Positions 23,091 through 34,260 of a stretch of DNA of 64,000 nt are shown piece by piece (within the stretch, counting starts at the first letter, position 1; each line of letters opens with the position of its first letter). The stretch is from Tanypteryx hageni. Taxonomy: Eukaryota; Arthropoda; Insecta; Odonata; Petaluridae. Under the pieces are notes generated by a model. It searched no databases. It worked only from the letters and a program-made list of their open reading frames with translations, and was not told where the DNA came from. Position numbers and translations under genes: made by a program. Where the stretch lies: the NCBI GenBank assembly GCA_028673005.1, contig CM054116.1, positions 130,363,547-130,427,546 of the forward strand, given 5' to 3'.

Positions 23091-23891
23091 ATAAATGAAT
23101 GATAAATATTCTGATATAAAAGAATGTGCTCTTCAATTCAATTTATTTTAGCTTTCCTGTGGCTCCAAAAACGTAAATCCCACTTAATAAATTATAAAAT
23201 TATTCCTACTATTCAACAAATTGATGGAAATGTGCGACTTTGGGCAATTTGAAAGCGCACCTATTGTGATTTTGTGGAGCTATCATCTGGCAACCCATCT
23301 ACACTGATGAAGTATGTTTTGAGCAGTTTATTTCACTTCCTTCACCCTATGAGTCGCCCTTAAATGTTCCCCTCTCTAATTGTCAAACATAGCGCCTCGT
23401 GTGCCTAAGCATAAATCCGCCAGTCTGAATTGCAGTTAAAAACTTAACATTTTGTGTTTTCTTTAGGTTCTTAAGAAAAGAGAATCCGTAAGGGGGGTTT
23501 GAACCCCTCAAACCCTCCTCATATATACGGCCCTGTCAGCAATACAGAACTTGAACCTCAAATACATAAAATTGTAACTGGCAAAGGACAATATCACAGC
23601 TCTCATGAAATTTATTTCATCATTATCTCGATTTATGTTTGCTTATTATTACGTTTTTACTTCTAAGTATTTTTCATTCCAGGAATAAGGCTGAATATTT
23701 TCTACTCTATAAAATAGTTGTGCTCCAGACTGCCTGATTTCGACTTATATTCAGTGAAGAAAAAATAAAACTTAGATTGGACATGTCAAAAAATTTGCCG
23801 GAAAAATTGTAATTTCTCCAATTCACTAAACCACCATTCAATACGAAAATGTCCTACTTCTAAAAAAGGTTTGGAGACCCCCGGTCTAGAT

Positions 23892-25117
23892 AGCAAAATA
23901 TTAAAACTATACAATGAGTAAAACATGACGGCATCGAAAAATATTTTGTTCGAATTGCATCAAATTATGCAAATAGGCGGATGAGTACCTTTTTTCGGAG
24001 ATTGGACATCGCCCTGACACGAAGGCGGGGCCCAAAATATGGGCCGTCCCGAATTCAGGTTTCTCGAGGAAGGAGAGAGAGATTCGGACCCCCCCCCCCC
24101 CCCCAGAAAATGAGTAGAGGAGAAAATGTTGGAGCGCGTGAGCACATTTTGCAGTGTCCATTAGTCAAAAACTAAAAAAAGAAAAGAAATTACCTAAATG
24201 GGAAGAAGAAATATTCTTAATGATGTTCAACATTGAAATGTAAGAAATCTCTTTTATTAATTAAGTCGATGAATGGCAAAGCGAGATAAATCGGTAGAAT
24301 TGCTTAACACTGTTTTATATTAATAGTAAATACAAAGGATTTAGAAGGGAAAAATCGAACCTGGGTTCACCTTTTGCCGGTTTATGCCAGATGAGCCACC
24401 AAAGCGTGTAAATCTATATTCTCGAAAGAATGCTTCAGAATTGTAAAAAAAACCTTGCCAGTTTGCCACCAATTTCTTTCATTAAAGTGTAAGAAAATTA
24501 CTTTATCTAAATTCAAGCTTTCTGCCGAACAATCCAACGATTTCGTTTGTCATTTTTCAGCATTAGTAATCAGAGTTTTGCCTACAAGAAATTTAACGGC
24601 AGTAGACGATATTCACCCGTATTATTAAAAATGGAAACTCACTAATAAAATCGTTTATATCTTTTAAAAAACAAGATCAGTAAAACTGACATCGAGGTTA
24701 CAGCAATTGACTAGTTTTTTGTTAGAAAAACCAATGAATATATTCGTCTGCTGAGGTAGACTTCAACTGTAGTTGACTTTTTTATTTATGTCAACATCTT
24801 CAATCTAAAGTTACAAGATAAACGGAAGATATCCTGCGTGATATTCGGTACAGCACAATAGAAGCATTCGCAGGCAGATGCCATTGCAAACGTGCACTTG
24901 CGAAAATGAAGTTAACAAAACAAAACCTTCGACCAAAACTATACTATAGCTACAATGTGAAATGTGAAACAATAACATGATAAACTGATGCGTGTATCTG
25001 GATCATGTTCCAAACCAACAATCTTTTCATCCTCCGGTAAGCAAATATGAGGGAGTGATTCTGAATACAGTCAAATGTACAAGCAGGTTAGAAAGATTTA
25101 TTTCAGAACCTCAGTTA
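23892..25117. other. Non-coding with poly-C run
   Basis: A homopolymer C run of about 14 lies near 24090-24104, next to a purine-rich stretch. Apart from the tRNA-like relic at about 24345-24415, I see no defined feature. Confidence 0.4.
24345..24415 (-). repeat. tRNA-derived relic
   Basis: The minus strand reads GGTGGCTCATCTGGCATAAA, resembling a pol III A box. About 30 nt further on is AACCCAGGTTCGATTTT, resembling a B box/T-arm. Stems are poor. It is probably the head of an old tRNA-derived SINE or a tRNA pseudogene. Confidence 0.4.
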
Positions 25118-25125
25118 ATGTAGAC

Positions 25126-25434
25126 CGGTGGTGAGCAACCTACGGTCCACGGGCGCTTACAGCCCCCGAGAGCGTTTTATGCGGCCCGCGAAGCTATGAT
25201 TAAAAAGAGATTTAACACAAATTCATATCATATACATTAAAATTACGGCAATAAAACACTTGATATTGAAATTTTAACCCTAAAACTCTAATTTAGACTC
25301 GATTTTCACTTATAAGATAACAAATAATCGTTAGTAAACGTCCGATTTAAATTTTAATCTGGCCCGCCGAAGAAATAACAACTTGCAATGTGGTCCGTCG
25401 AGGAATTTGCAATCACCAATGCGGCCCACCACTG
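25126..25434. mobile_element. hAT-type MITE (309 bp) with perfect 8-bp TSD
   Basis: Flanked by ATGTAGAC on both sides (25118-25125; 25435-25442). Ends are CGGTGGTGAGCAACC and, reverse complemented, CAGTGGTGGGCCGCA. The interior has GCGGCCCGCGAAGC and other boxes matching the MITE at 14155-14577 in inverted order. The two are copies of one family lying in opposite orientation. Non-coding. Confidence 0.88.
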
Positions 25435-25690
25435 ATGTAGACCCTTCTCACGAATTAATAAGTTAATTCTGGGCATGCAGTCTAATTATAATTCCAGTCA
25501 GAAATAATTATTCGGTAAGCTGTTTCTTTCAGCAGAGCCCTAAAAAAAACTTCGATTAAAATTCCTTCCACAATATATATTGGACGCATGAATTGAAGAT
25601 GCACATACATCATATCTAGGATACTCATAGCCAATGGAATTTTACAAAAGATTATGGAAAAATCCTATAAATGCTGGTAATCTCACATTT

Positions 25691-26130
25691 TTAGGCGTTC
25701 TTTGACAGCAAAGCAGTAGTAGCAGAAAGCCTTATAGGTATGTCTCTTCCGTTCGTCGTAACTTTCATCTCCTAATCCGCTAGACGAAAATAGGAGTGAT
25801 CCTTATTAAAATTTATCATCTAATGTTGATTTTTAACTGCATCCGTCAATTAGAACTTCCACTTTACATAAATAATTTAATCTCGTAAAATAGCATCCTT
25901 CAAGCAACAATTAAATACCATATTTTTCTCTTCTTAGCTCTTTTTTATCTGTAAGGTATAGATTGAAATTTTATTCGGATAGAGGACTTAATTTACCATA
26001 ATAAGTTCTGCGAGACCACATAATTACGCTTTTAATTTCGGGTATAAAAATTCAAGAATCTTTCGATCCTGTTTTTTACGTATTTCCTATAAAAAACGCC
26101 TCTGTATTACACTTATGGAGAATACTTTTC
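25691..26130 (-). mobile_element. Helitron-like element, family B, copy 1
   Basis: On the minus strand this matches 60440-61188 along most of its length: ATACGTAAAAAACAGGATCG, then GCGTAATTATGTGGTCTCGC, TAAAGTGGAAGTTCTAATTG, TTAGGAGATGAAA, and the end. The 3' end has the hairpin CTTTG-CTGT-CAAAG, then AACGC, then CTAA at 25694-25691. A short palindrome just before CTRR is the Helitron 3' signature. No helicase is encoded. The 5' end is not defined and the assignment is tentative. Confidence 0.6.
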
Positions 26131-26639
26131 CAACTTTTTATGTGCAATCAAAGTTTGAATGCATGCAATACTTACAGTATTCATTGTGAAAGATTAGTGG
26201 AGCAGTTTTGTCTTAATTTATCTTACAAGTGATGATATGTAAATGAATATCAAGTAATAGCTTATATATAGTAAATACCTTTATATTCATTAAAGTAGTT
26301 CATTTACATTAACTTAGGTAACTTCATTTATAATATCTACAAGGAAGTTTGGTGAAGCTCGAAGTCTTTATAGTCCTTTCTAGCTCTTCCAAAGCACATT
26401 AGTTACAGGCATTAACGCACATTATTTATTTGCTCACTTATTCCGAGATCTCTGTCCCATCAATAAATCTCGCTCGAGAAAGCGTGACAGACTTTAACAG
26501 GGCTATTTTAATATAAAACCTATAATCAAATTTTAAATGGAGCATCTTAATTCCATACTTATATATATTTATATTTCGTGCAGTTAAACCTTACTATCGG
26601 TGGTTAGGGGGATAAATAAACGAAATATTTCCTTAATTC
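26131..26639. other. Non-coding, nothing recognised
   Basis: AT-rich; no gene or repeat boundary recognised. Confidence 0.35.
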
Positions 26640-26658
26640 CATATAATCTAATGCTATA

Positions 26659-26697
<39 letters not shown>

Positions 26698-27075
26698 CTG
26701 CCTAACAAATTAAAATATTAAAATCTGTATAATTCCTATTTCATTTTTTACAAATTCTACCTCTAAAAAAAATTTCAGCTCCGTAGCACAGTCGGAAATA
26801 CATAAACTTTGAAAATTTGTTTAAACAATTGCGAATTTTTAGCGGCCGCATTATTGCACTTTTTCAAGATTTTCGTTTTTTCTACCTAAGAAAAAGATTT
26901 TGAATCTCCAGCTCATCTGGAAGTGCCTAAACATTAGTATCCTCCTATATATGTTATACTAGTAGAAGGTGCCTGCATTCTGCAAGCATATCATCTCACC
27001 TTGAAAAAACATTCATTTTTCCGACAGATATTTCATCATTACAAATATTTTTTTAATTCTAAAGATTCTAAAAAT
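26640..27075 (-). mobile_element. Helitron-like family A, minus-strand junction of two units
   Basis: Reading the minus strand, 27075-26959 is the 3' end of a unit. It includes CAAGGTGAGATGATATGC, the hairpin and CTTCTACTAG. It is followed, after a short ATAACATATAT spacer, by the start of another unit, AGGAGGATACTAATGTTTAG (26946 downward). That runs for about 250 bp and stops in a (TA)n tract at 26658-26696. This repeats the head-to-tail arrangement seen at 41.4-45.6 kb. Confidence 0.65.
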
Positions 27076-27079
27076 TAAA

Positions 27080-27575
27080 TTGTGATTATAGAAATTTTGA
27101 TATTTTAAATTATTTGGCTGTTAAGAATTCGTAAAGTTTAAAAATAGGTAAATGTTTAAGAGCTACGGGGTGAGCTACAGAGCTGAACTTTTTACGCTAT
27201 TTAGAGCTTAGTCCCTATGCACAAATAAATATTTGATAAACATCATGAAGTTTTAATGCGGCCGTTAAAAATATTAAAATATTTAAACAATTAGAAAATT
27301 ATTATTTCACTTCAAGATGTGCTATAACTTTAAAATTTAGCAGAAATGTGTGGAATTAGTGCACCACAATAGAAAAGTTATAATATTCTTAAAATTGCAA
27401 ATTTTTGGTAGTTTTAATCAAATAATATTCCATAGGGAAAATATGAAAATTGTTACACAGATGAAATGTTTTGAATTAAAAAATATATCTAATAATGAAA
27501 TATCTCTCAAAATAATTAATATATTTTTCAAGGTGAGATGAAATGCTTGCAGAATGCAAGCACCAACTACTTGTA
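27080..27575 (+). mobile_element. Helitron-like family A, 3' half unit
   Basis: From GATTATAGAAATTTTGATAT to the 3' hairpin and GCACCAACTACTTGTAT it matches the second half of the family A units, in the opposite orientation to the adjoining 26640-27075 copy. It ends in CTTG rather than CTAG. The palindromic junction near 27075 suggests either two insertions or an inversion. Confidence 0.6.
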
Positions 27576-28208
27576 TTACACTATGATTACCTATAAGCCT
27601 CTTTAGGCGTTGTTGTATTTAAAATTGAAAGCATACGTGATAAATATTCAGCCGCTTTCGAGATATTTTACATGCTTTGGATTTTTTTCAAATCTGAATG
27701 CATATATTATCGGAGCGAACATAATATAATAATTATTAATCTAAACTACTACTTGCTGTTTTATGAAATTATTCGCTCCTTGGTAATATAAATGAAATAA
27801 TTTTTCTTCGATCCAGCTGATTGAGTATCTGTGAGACGGTCAAGAAAGCGCTTCTTGATTCGGATATAAAATATACTGTTCTTCTTTGAAGTAGAGAAAG
27901 GATTGCAAGCGATATATAGAGTCGTGTGCAACTCTCCCAAGTGACGCACCAAACGTAAAGCTGTTTGAGGAAACATCAAGGTTTTCTCTTTAGCACCACC
28001 ACCAAATGGCTGTGAACAGAACAATCCAAACAGTCCTTCAGCCGTTTCCTACACGTGTACGAAATTTTATCTCTTAATTTCTTCTGAATGTGTCGAAAAA
28101 GTGTAAATGACGGACATCAGAGGAATGATAAGAAAACAACTCATTTACATGTAATGGATCAAGTGGAAAGATAATACATGCAATACAATTCTTTATGAGT
28201 CAAAATAT
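27576..28208. other. Non-coding, nothing recognised
   Basis: AT-rich spacer. The 87-codon minus open frame here has no motif I recognise. Confidence 0.35.
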
Positions 28209-28765
28209 TTATTTTACAGACATTAAATAAACCTGGCTCTCCACATATCCGCAGTCTTCTTCGTGTCTTGATAACTCCCTTTCCCTTTCAGGTCGTCTAT
28301 CAGCTGAAAAGTTTTCTTTCCTCTTTCTCTTTATACTTCTAGTTTTACTTTTAACGTGCCTTATATAATGTTCTTCCTCCTTTGGTCTAATAAAGTTTGC
28401 TTTCCCCTTTCTTATATTGTAAATGATCATTTGCTTTTCTCTTATTTTTCTTACTACTTCCTCGTTCTTTACCCTATTAATCAATTTTATCTACAGCATT
28501 ATTCTCTACACTAAAATTTTGAAGCTTTCCAAGTATTTTATATCATTTTTCCTTAGCGTCTATGTTTCAACCTCAATAAAAACTATACTCTATGCATTGC
28601 ATTTTATCAACTTCTTGCGGAAATCCTCCTTTATATTCCTCGTTAGTAGGAATTTGTTTCCTCTAATAGCCGCTTTTCCGCTATTCTAATCCTTATTTCA
28701 AAGGCAAATTTTGCTTATTTTGTTATTATGCTTCCGATGTTTTCCAATTTATAGTTTTAAACTTT
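28209..28765 (-). mobile_element. RTE-like LINE 3' fragment
   Basis: The minus strand is homologous at DNA level to 33051-33600, sharing CAGCTGATAGACGACCTGAA-type sequence, the ANW/ANF..H block and the 3' end near AGCCAGGTTTA. Translation is heavily broken. Only the C-terminal tail of the LINE polyprotein and the 3' UTR edge are represented. It is an older relative of the copy at 33 kb. Confidence 0.75.
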
Positions 28766-28864
28766 TTACAATATCTTCGCACCAGGCTACAGGAAGATGT
28801 GTGTGTGTGTGTATTTTTGGCTAATCAACCTCTTAGATTATTATAGCAATAACTCCTTCCACAC

Positions 28865-29127
28865 CACACATGATCACAAGGGAGAAGGGAAACCCAGTGC
28901 CGACATTTTCCTACTCTTAACGAAGAGCACCAAGGGGACCAACGGCTTTATGTCCCTTCCAAAGGACGGAACGCTGATTTTGCGCGTTCTCCTCAAGCCA
29001 CACAAACAGGGGGCCGGGCGACCTTAGAAAAAATCCTACTTTCGCAGGAATCGTATCCGCTGTTTTTTCGAACAGCCGGCAAGTAGCAGCCAGCGTCTTA
29101 ACCAATACACCGCCGGCACCCCTGCTA
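28865..29127 (-). mobile_element. tRNA-derived SINE
   Basis: On the minus strand the element begins GGGGTGCCGGCGGTGTATTG, carrying an A-box-like segment (GGTGTATTGGTTAAGACGC). About 40 nt later is a B-box-like GGATACGATTCC. A non-tRNA body follows, with CCGTTGGTCCCCTTGGTGCT, CTTCGTTAAGAGTAGG and the tail GGCACTGGGTTTCCC. The organisation tRNA-like head plus conserved body is that of a SINE. Similar body motifs are familiar to me from arthropod genomes, but I cannot name the family. The + strand open frames here are incidental. Confidence 0.7.
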
Positions 29128-29394
29128 CAAGGTGATGATATCAAAATTAATTATAAACGAAGAGCAATGAGCAAATCAAGCAGTAATTTGCATAACATTG
29201 AGATCAATATTGCATTGCGCTACTTATATGTTGGCCATAATATAATTTATGGATTTTGTTATTTTTGCGAATGCCTTTGCCGTCTAATAATTCGCAAGCA
29301 TTTTAATGCTGAATGTTTTTCATGCGTGCATCCTACTTTAGTTTTGTCCAGAAATATATAATACAAAACGAACGCCATATTTTCTCTAAACGGA

Positions 29395-29890
29395 GAACCA
29401 ACTTATAATGTGGCCCATGAACCGTATACAACAACAAATATCCCTTCATTTCATGCCACCCACATTATACTAATATTCTCCTAAAATGTATGCCACTAAA
29501 CGTACATCGAATCTCTTAGTTTTGTGCCACCCAACTTACACCGTCTACCCCTAAACCATATACAAGCAAAACTACAGCAATATACTTGACGTTAGGCCAC
29601 CCATATTACAGGTTTGCTCCTATATGTATACCATCAAACATACATTATTGCCCCTCGGTTTTATGCCATCCATATTACATTGTTTGCGCCTTTAACTATA
29701 GCGCCAGGCATACATTAATGCCCCTCGGTTTTATGCCACCCAACCTACACGCGTTGCATCTGATACATATGCAACAAAAATCTTAATTATTTTACGCCAC
29801 CCAACTTACAACCTATAACGTATACCGCCAAGCTTATAAAAATGCCCCCTGATTTTCGTTAATTTGCTCCTGAATCGTACTACCACACAC
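29395..29890. repeat. ~70-bp minisatellite
   Basis: The box GCCACCCA(A/T)NTTA recurs at about 29453, 29526, 29596, 29665, 29736 and 29802, spaced 66-73 bp. Each is preceded by a TTTTATGCC-type lead and followed by CTCCTATATGTATACCA-type sequence. Copies are 60-80% similar by eye, so the array is old. No coding frame is maintained across units. Confidence 0.75.
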
Positions 29891-32800
29891 ACCGACTGCC
29901 CTTACAACTGATGCTACTCAGAGCATTGGCACGCCGTTGTAGCATATGCAGCCATATATTACCTGTAAGTAAGACTTTTTCGAGATCGATATTTTTAACA
30001 AACTTGCCATATTCTTATGGTCTCACCACTGCAGTCCTGAGATGAAGTCCTAAAGCTTTCAGTGGAAATGCCAAGGAAGTACATAGAGAGAAGGTTTGTC
30101 AATGAGCTTAAAATGTCAATCAACTCGTTTTCGCTCACAAAATCGAGATTAATTACGGCCATTGCATACTAAGAGGTTAAGATGCAAATGTTGAGTACTA
30201 TCCAAATGTCCTGAGAGAACCGCTATTGGCTTAACTTTAAAAAGCTCCCATCTTGTTGAGCACGGAGCATCACTCTCAGATGTGGAAATGTAGTGAAGAC
30301 GGTGGCCACAAGATGTTGGAGAACACTTACCGGTGTTGGCGAGACGCTGGTGGTGTTGAAGTAACACACAAAAACTACACAAAAATATGTTGTAATCCAC
30401 CAAGGAAGACTAATTCACTTGTTTTAGAATAGGGTATTTCTCACGTTAGAGGTTAGCCTAGCCAAGCTACTTTCCACTTCTCCCAGACGGCTGTCCTCCT
30501 TGAGAACCAAAGAAAACCCATTAACATCCTAAAGGTGAGATGTCCAGATGGCCGGGGCTCGATATCTACTCAAGACAATATTTATCTCCTGCTTTTTCCG
30601 GAATTATTCATGTTCTGCATATATCTGTCTCCAAAGAATTTTCACCAACACTTTCATTTGTATTCCAACATCATGTCTGGGATATTGATGTGATGTAACA
30701 TATTATTTTTAAATCATTTTCTCCATTTCAACATTAATCTATCTCTTCCTCCGTAGTCTGAACATATTTCGTGGACCATAATTTGCATAGGAAACGCTGA
30801 ATCCTGTCTTCAGTTGGAGAACTTTTATGCCCTCTGCTGTACTAGGAACTAAATATCGTGCTGCTCTGCAGGCTTCTCGCTTAGCTCTATTGTTACTGAC
30901 TTTACTGGTGACTTTCTTGAGTTACTTTTAATCGGCTAGTTTGCGTTTCACTGACGAGTTCGTAAGAATTTTTATACTTACGTTCGCATCTCTCTCTGAT
31001 AATTTTTTTACTGCTCTGGGTAAAAATGACAAAAATGGTTGGAAGAAATCGTCAATGATCTGATGTAAACGAAATAGATAAAACGATGATTGCAGTCGAC
31101 ATGGGTACTTATTTATAGATAATATCACCCCAAACGTCATAAATCTTCGAGACGCAAGAATTTTCTTTCTTTCAGATATTAGCCAACGTATTTTCTAATT
31201 TTGTTTATTTAGTCAAATAAGCCTCGATGGAATACATGCTTCAACCTAATCCTATTGTTCCATTTAATTATTGATTCATTAGTGCAACGGAGAAAGACCA
31301 TATTATTATGAAACGTCTTCACCTTTGATTAAACTTTCTGAAAATGTAGCCGCTTAGCCGAAGCAGTGAAGGAATCTGGAGTTAGTGAGTTAATGCAACT
31401 CATGAGCTCAAGCCAAAAATTTATATCGTTCCTAATACATTCTTTACAGTTTATGCTCCAAATATTAAGTTACATGACACTTTCATAAAACAAACAAATT
31501 AAATATTTACATTATTTCTGTGTGGAAATTCATTAAATTAAACGGACGGTCAGTAAAAAATAACGTGCAGCTCCTGCAAGTACGCTAACAAAATAAGCTA
31601 GTATTTTGAAAATAAAAACCACCTTCCCTCATGTATTGCCTTACCCCTTCTTGCCCTGCGCTACTGCTAGAAATAAATTGAAGCAGTGGAAGAAACAATT
31701 TGAATGATGAGACTTTCCGATGCCTGAGCAGCATGAAAATGTTAATTCAACCTTATTAAGTTTCTACCTGGAAATTTCATTATTATAACATAACTTGGTA
31801 ATAATGGGCAGGATGTGAGTTTAAATTTCAGAGATAGCTCCCGAGTTAGCAGATTGCTTAATGATATCTGTTTCGTTTTTGACCAATATATTTCTATCCC
31901 GCAACCAGACGCTACTCAATAACATTTCACTAAAGTTAAAAAAATATGAAACCTTGGAAAAGTGGACCAGGTTCGATTACAGGAATGTTTCCTTTTATGT
32001 TGTCATGGGAGCGAGAGTAGGTTGTTTGCTTGTGTTCTTTCTGTATATTGCAAGATGAATCTATGAATTCTCTGCTTTATCAGAAAACAAATTTGTTAAT
32101 AGATGCAATGGATACAAAGCTAAGAGCAACAAACCGGGAAATATAAATTTTAACGTAAAAATATTGCCAATTCAGATTTCATGTTTTATAACTGCGTCCC
32201 AAAAATATAAAAATTCATTAAAGTGCTATTATAGTAATTGAAGCAGCAGCAAAAAGAGCCAAAAGGTTTATAATTTTTTCGGTTTGATCTCAATGAATTC
32301 CATACACATAAATGTCTTCCAAAATTGCTCAATTTTATACTAAGAATTGCTTTGTAGCCTTTAATTTGGGTTCAAAAATTAAAAGTACAGAAAAAACAGC
32401 GATATGCCGTACTTTAGTATTAACCCTTTCTCTAGCCGGGTATTTTAATCCTTTGCGACTTAAATGCAATGCTTCAACCATTTGAGATATTATATAGAAT
32501 ATTTTCCAGCAGTCATTCAGTAGATTGCAGGAAAACAAAAAACAGGCTCTTGAAAAATGTCAACAGTCGACATTATTCTGTAAAAAGGGTGCACTGACGA
32601 TGACAGAAAATACGTCATTGCCAGGAAAACAGTTAACTGAAATGTGACTCAAACGACTGAGTTACGTCTAGTAGCAAGTAATATTTCCATAACGAATAAA
32701 ATTTTATCTCAATTTTGTGCCATCTTTCCAAGAGTCACCGAAAGGCTTTAAATTTCCGAACACGCCCTTTTATAGATATCGGAAAGAATCTGTAGATCCA

Positions 32801-33004
32801 TTAAATCTCTTTCGAATGTTTGCATTCGGAAAGTGGTAATTTTTCTATGATTAATTCAATGATAGCCACCAAAACCAGTCAACATTCTCAAATATTCACG
32901 TAAGCATTATAGCTCGAAAAAAATTAAGGACGGAAAATGTTCTTCGACTCATTCCTATTATTCTCATTGTATGACCTTTTCCATTATCTAATAGTTACTT
33001 CTTC
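29891..33004. other. Non-coding, nothing recognised
   Basis: Three kilobases of mixed AT-rich DNA. Short open frames at 30149-30403 (minus), 30928-31140 (minus) and 31861-32058 (+) have no recognisable motif. I see no RNA gene or repeat boundary. Confidence 0.4.
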
Positions 33005-34260
33005 ATCATCATCATAGGTAGTCTGTTCGTAGACAGGTCCGTGATTATTCTTAGTTAAACCTGGTTCTCCATATACTCCAATTTTCCGCTGTCCTCTTCA
33101 TATCTTGATAACTCTCTTTCCCTTTCAAATCGTCTATCAGCTGAAACCTTTTCCTACCTCTTTCCCTTTTCCCATCTAGTTTTCCTTCTAACACATCTTT
33201 AATCGTACTCTCTCTCCTCAGGTAATGTCCAACCCAGTTAGCCTTCCTCTTTCTGATAGTCTGTATAATCATTCGCTTCTCTCCTATTCTTCGTAACACT
33301 TCATCGTTTTTCATCCTATCTGTCCATTTTATCTTCAACATTCTCCACCAAGTCCACATTTCAAAGCTTTCCAAGTATTTTATGTCATTTTTCTTTAGCG
33401 TCCATGTTTCTACCCCATACAATGCTATACTCCATACGCAGCATTTTATCAACTTCTTGCGGATATCTTCCCTTATATTCCCTGTAAGTAGTTGTTTCTT
33501 TCTCCTGAAAGCCGCTTTTGCTTTTCCTATTCTAGTTCTGATCTCATCCGTACATTTTGCTTGTCGTGTTATGATGCTTCCAAGGTATTTATATTCTGAA
33601 ACTTGTTCTAAAGGCTTTCCCCCAATATTTATGTTCAGATTCTCTTTTTTGCCCGATATTCGAATGACCTTGGATTTTTCTGTATTTATTTCCATACCGT
33701 ATTTTCTACCTGTTATTACTAGTCTATTTATCATTTTTTTGTAGCTCCTCTTCTTTTCTTGCTAGAAGTACTTGATCATCTGCGTATTTTACTATTCTTA
33801 TAATCCTTCCTCTAATTTTGAAATCTCCTGTGCCTTCTAAAGCTTCTAGCATTATAATTTCTCCATATATATTGAATATTGTTGGCGATAGGCAGCAGCC
33901 TTGCCTTACTCCTCTACCGATATTTATTCCGCAGGTGTCCACATTCTCAAACCTGAAATTTACAATTTGATTCACATATAGATTTCTAATCAGTCTCCTG
34001 TCTTTCCAGTCTACACCTATATCCTTTAATATCTTTATCAACTTTACCCAATTTACTCTATCAAAGGCCTTCTGCCAATCAACGAAACATGCGCAGATAT
34101 CATGACTGTACTCTATTGCCCTTTCTGATATGATTCTAACTACTCCTATAGCATCTCTAGATCCTCGTCCTTTTCTGAAACCGAATTGATCTTCCCCTAT
34201 TATTTCTTCTGCCTTTTTCTCCAGCCTTTATTAAGAATCCTTCTTATAAAACGTTTATTC
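33005..34260 (-). mobile_element. 5'-truncated RTE-like LINE
   Basis: Minus-strand element containing the second half of a reverse transcriptase polyprotein. It is followed by a short 3' UTR and a TGATGATGATGA-type simple tail at plus 33003-33014. Homology stops near 34260, giving the classic 5' truncation of target-primed insertion. No TSD was found by eye. The fragment at 28209-28765 is a second copy. The RTE label rests on the conserved C-terminal architecture and short 3' UTR. Another LINE clade with similar tail motifs cannot be excluded without a search. Confidence 0.85.
33051..34240 (-). pseudogene. LINE reverse transcriptase, C-terminal half, frameshifted
   Basis: In order on the minus strand: EDQFGFRKGRGSRDAIG (about 34190), a CFVDWQKAFDRVNW block with the first catalytic Asp (about 34080), LIRNLY, GVRQGCCLSP (about 33905), KYADDQ with the catalytic Asp pair (about 33780), then SEYKYLGSIITR, LYGVETWTL, NWVGHYLRRES and GKRERGRKR to the stop at 33051. 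The YADD site, thumb and C-terminal segment are therefore intact as motifs. A frameshift near 33730 separates two long frames (34041-33724 and 33734-33051), and another disrupts the region near 34230. The N-terminal endonuclease is absent. It is not functional but is among the less decayed elements here. Confidence 0.88.

Larger units (their letters stand above)
20657..23535 (-). mobile_element. Inner hAT transposon (ZMYM1/TTF type)
   Basis: A 2879-bp insertion bounded by perfect 8-bp duplications TCAGCAAT (20649-20656 and 23536-23543). The ends are CAAGGATGTACATA and, on the reverse complement of the right end, CAGGGCCGTATATA (10 of 14 identical). It is oriented minus and carries a single decayed transposase. 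G- and C-runs lie just inside both ends (20684-20694; about 23493-23498). It inserted into the C-terminal codons of the outer hAT transposase, so it is younger than the outer element. Confidence 0.9.
19245..23883 (+). mobile_element. Outer hAT transposon (Charlie-like), interrupted
   Basis: Ends read CAGGGGTCTCCAAACT at the left and, reverse complemented, CGGGGGTCTCCAAACC at the right. The flanking 8-bp duplications are GTCTATAT (19237-19244) and GTCTAGAT (23884-23891), differing at one base. Inside lies a + strand remnant of a Charlie/GTF2IRD2-type hAT transposase C-terminus (about 20350-20656, continued at 23544). A second hAT (20657-23535) splits that remnant. A tRNA-like inverted repeat occupies about 19683-20205. 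The N-terminal two thirds of the transposase is missing, so this is an internally deleted non-autonomous copy. Confidence 0.88.

Noticed and set aside
29395..29890. Possible CRISPR-like array of spaced repeats
   Set aside because: Units are contiguous, diverged tandem repeats without unique spacers, in a eukaryotic context.
30320..30375. ACTTACCGGTG-like string resembling a U1 snRNA start
   Set aside because: Remaining U1 sequence and secondary structure are absent; chance match.
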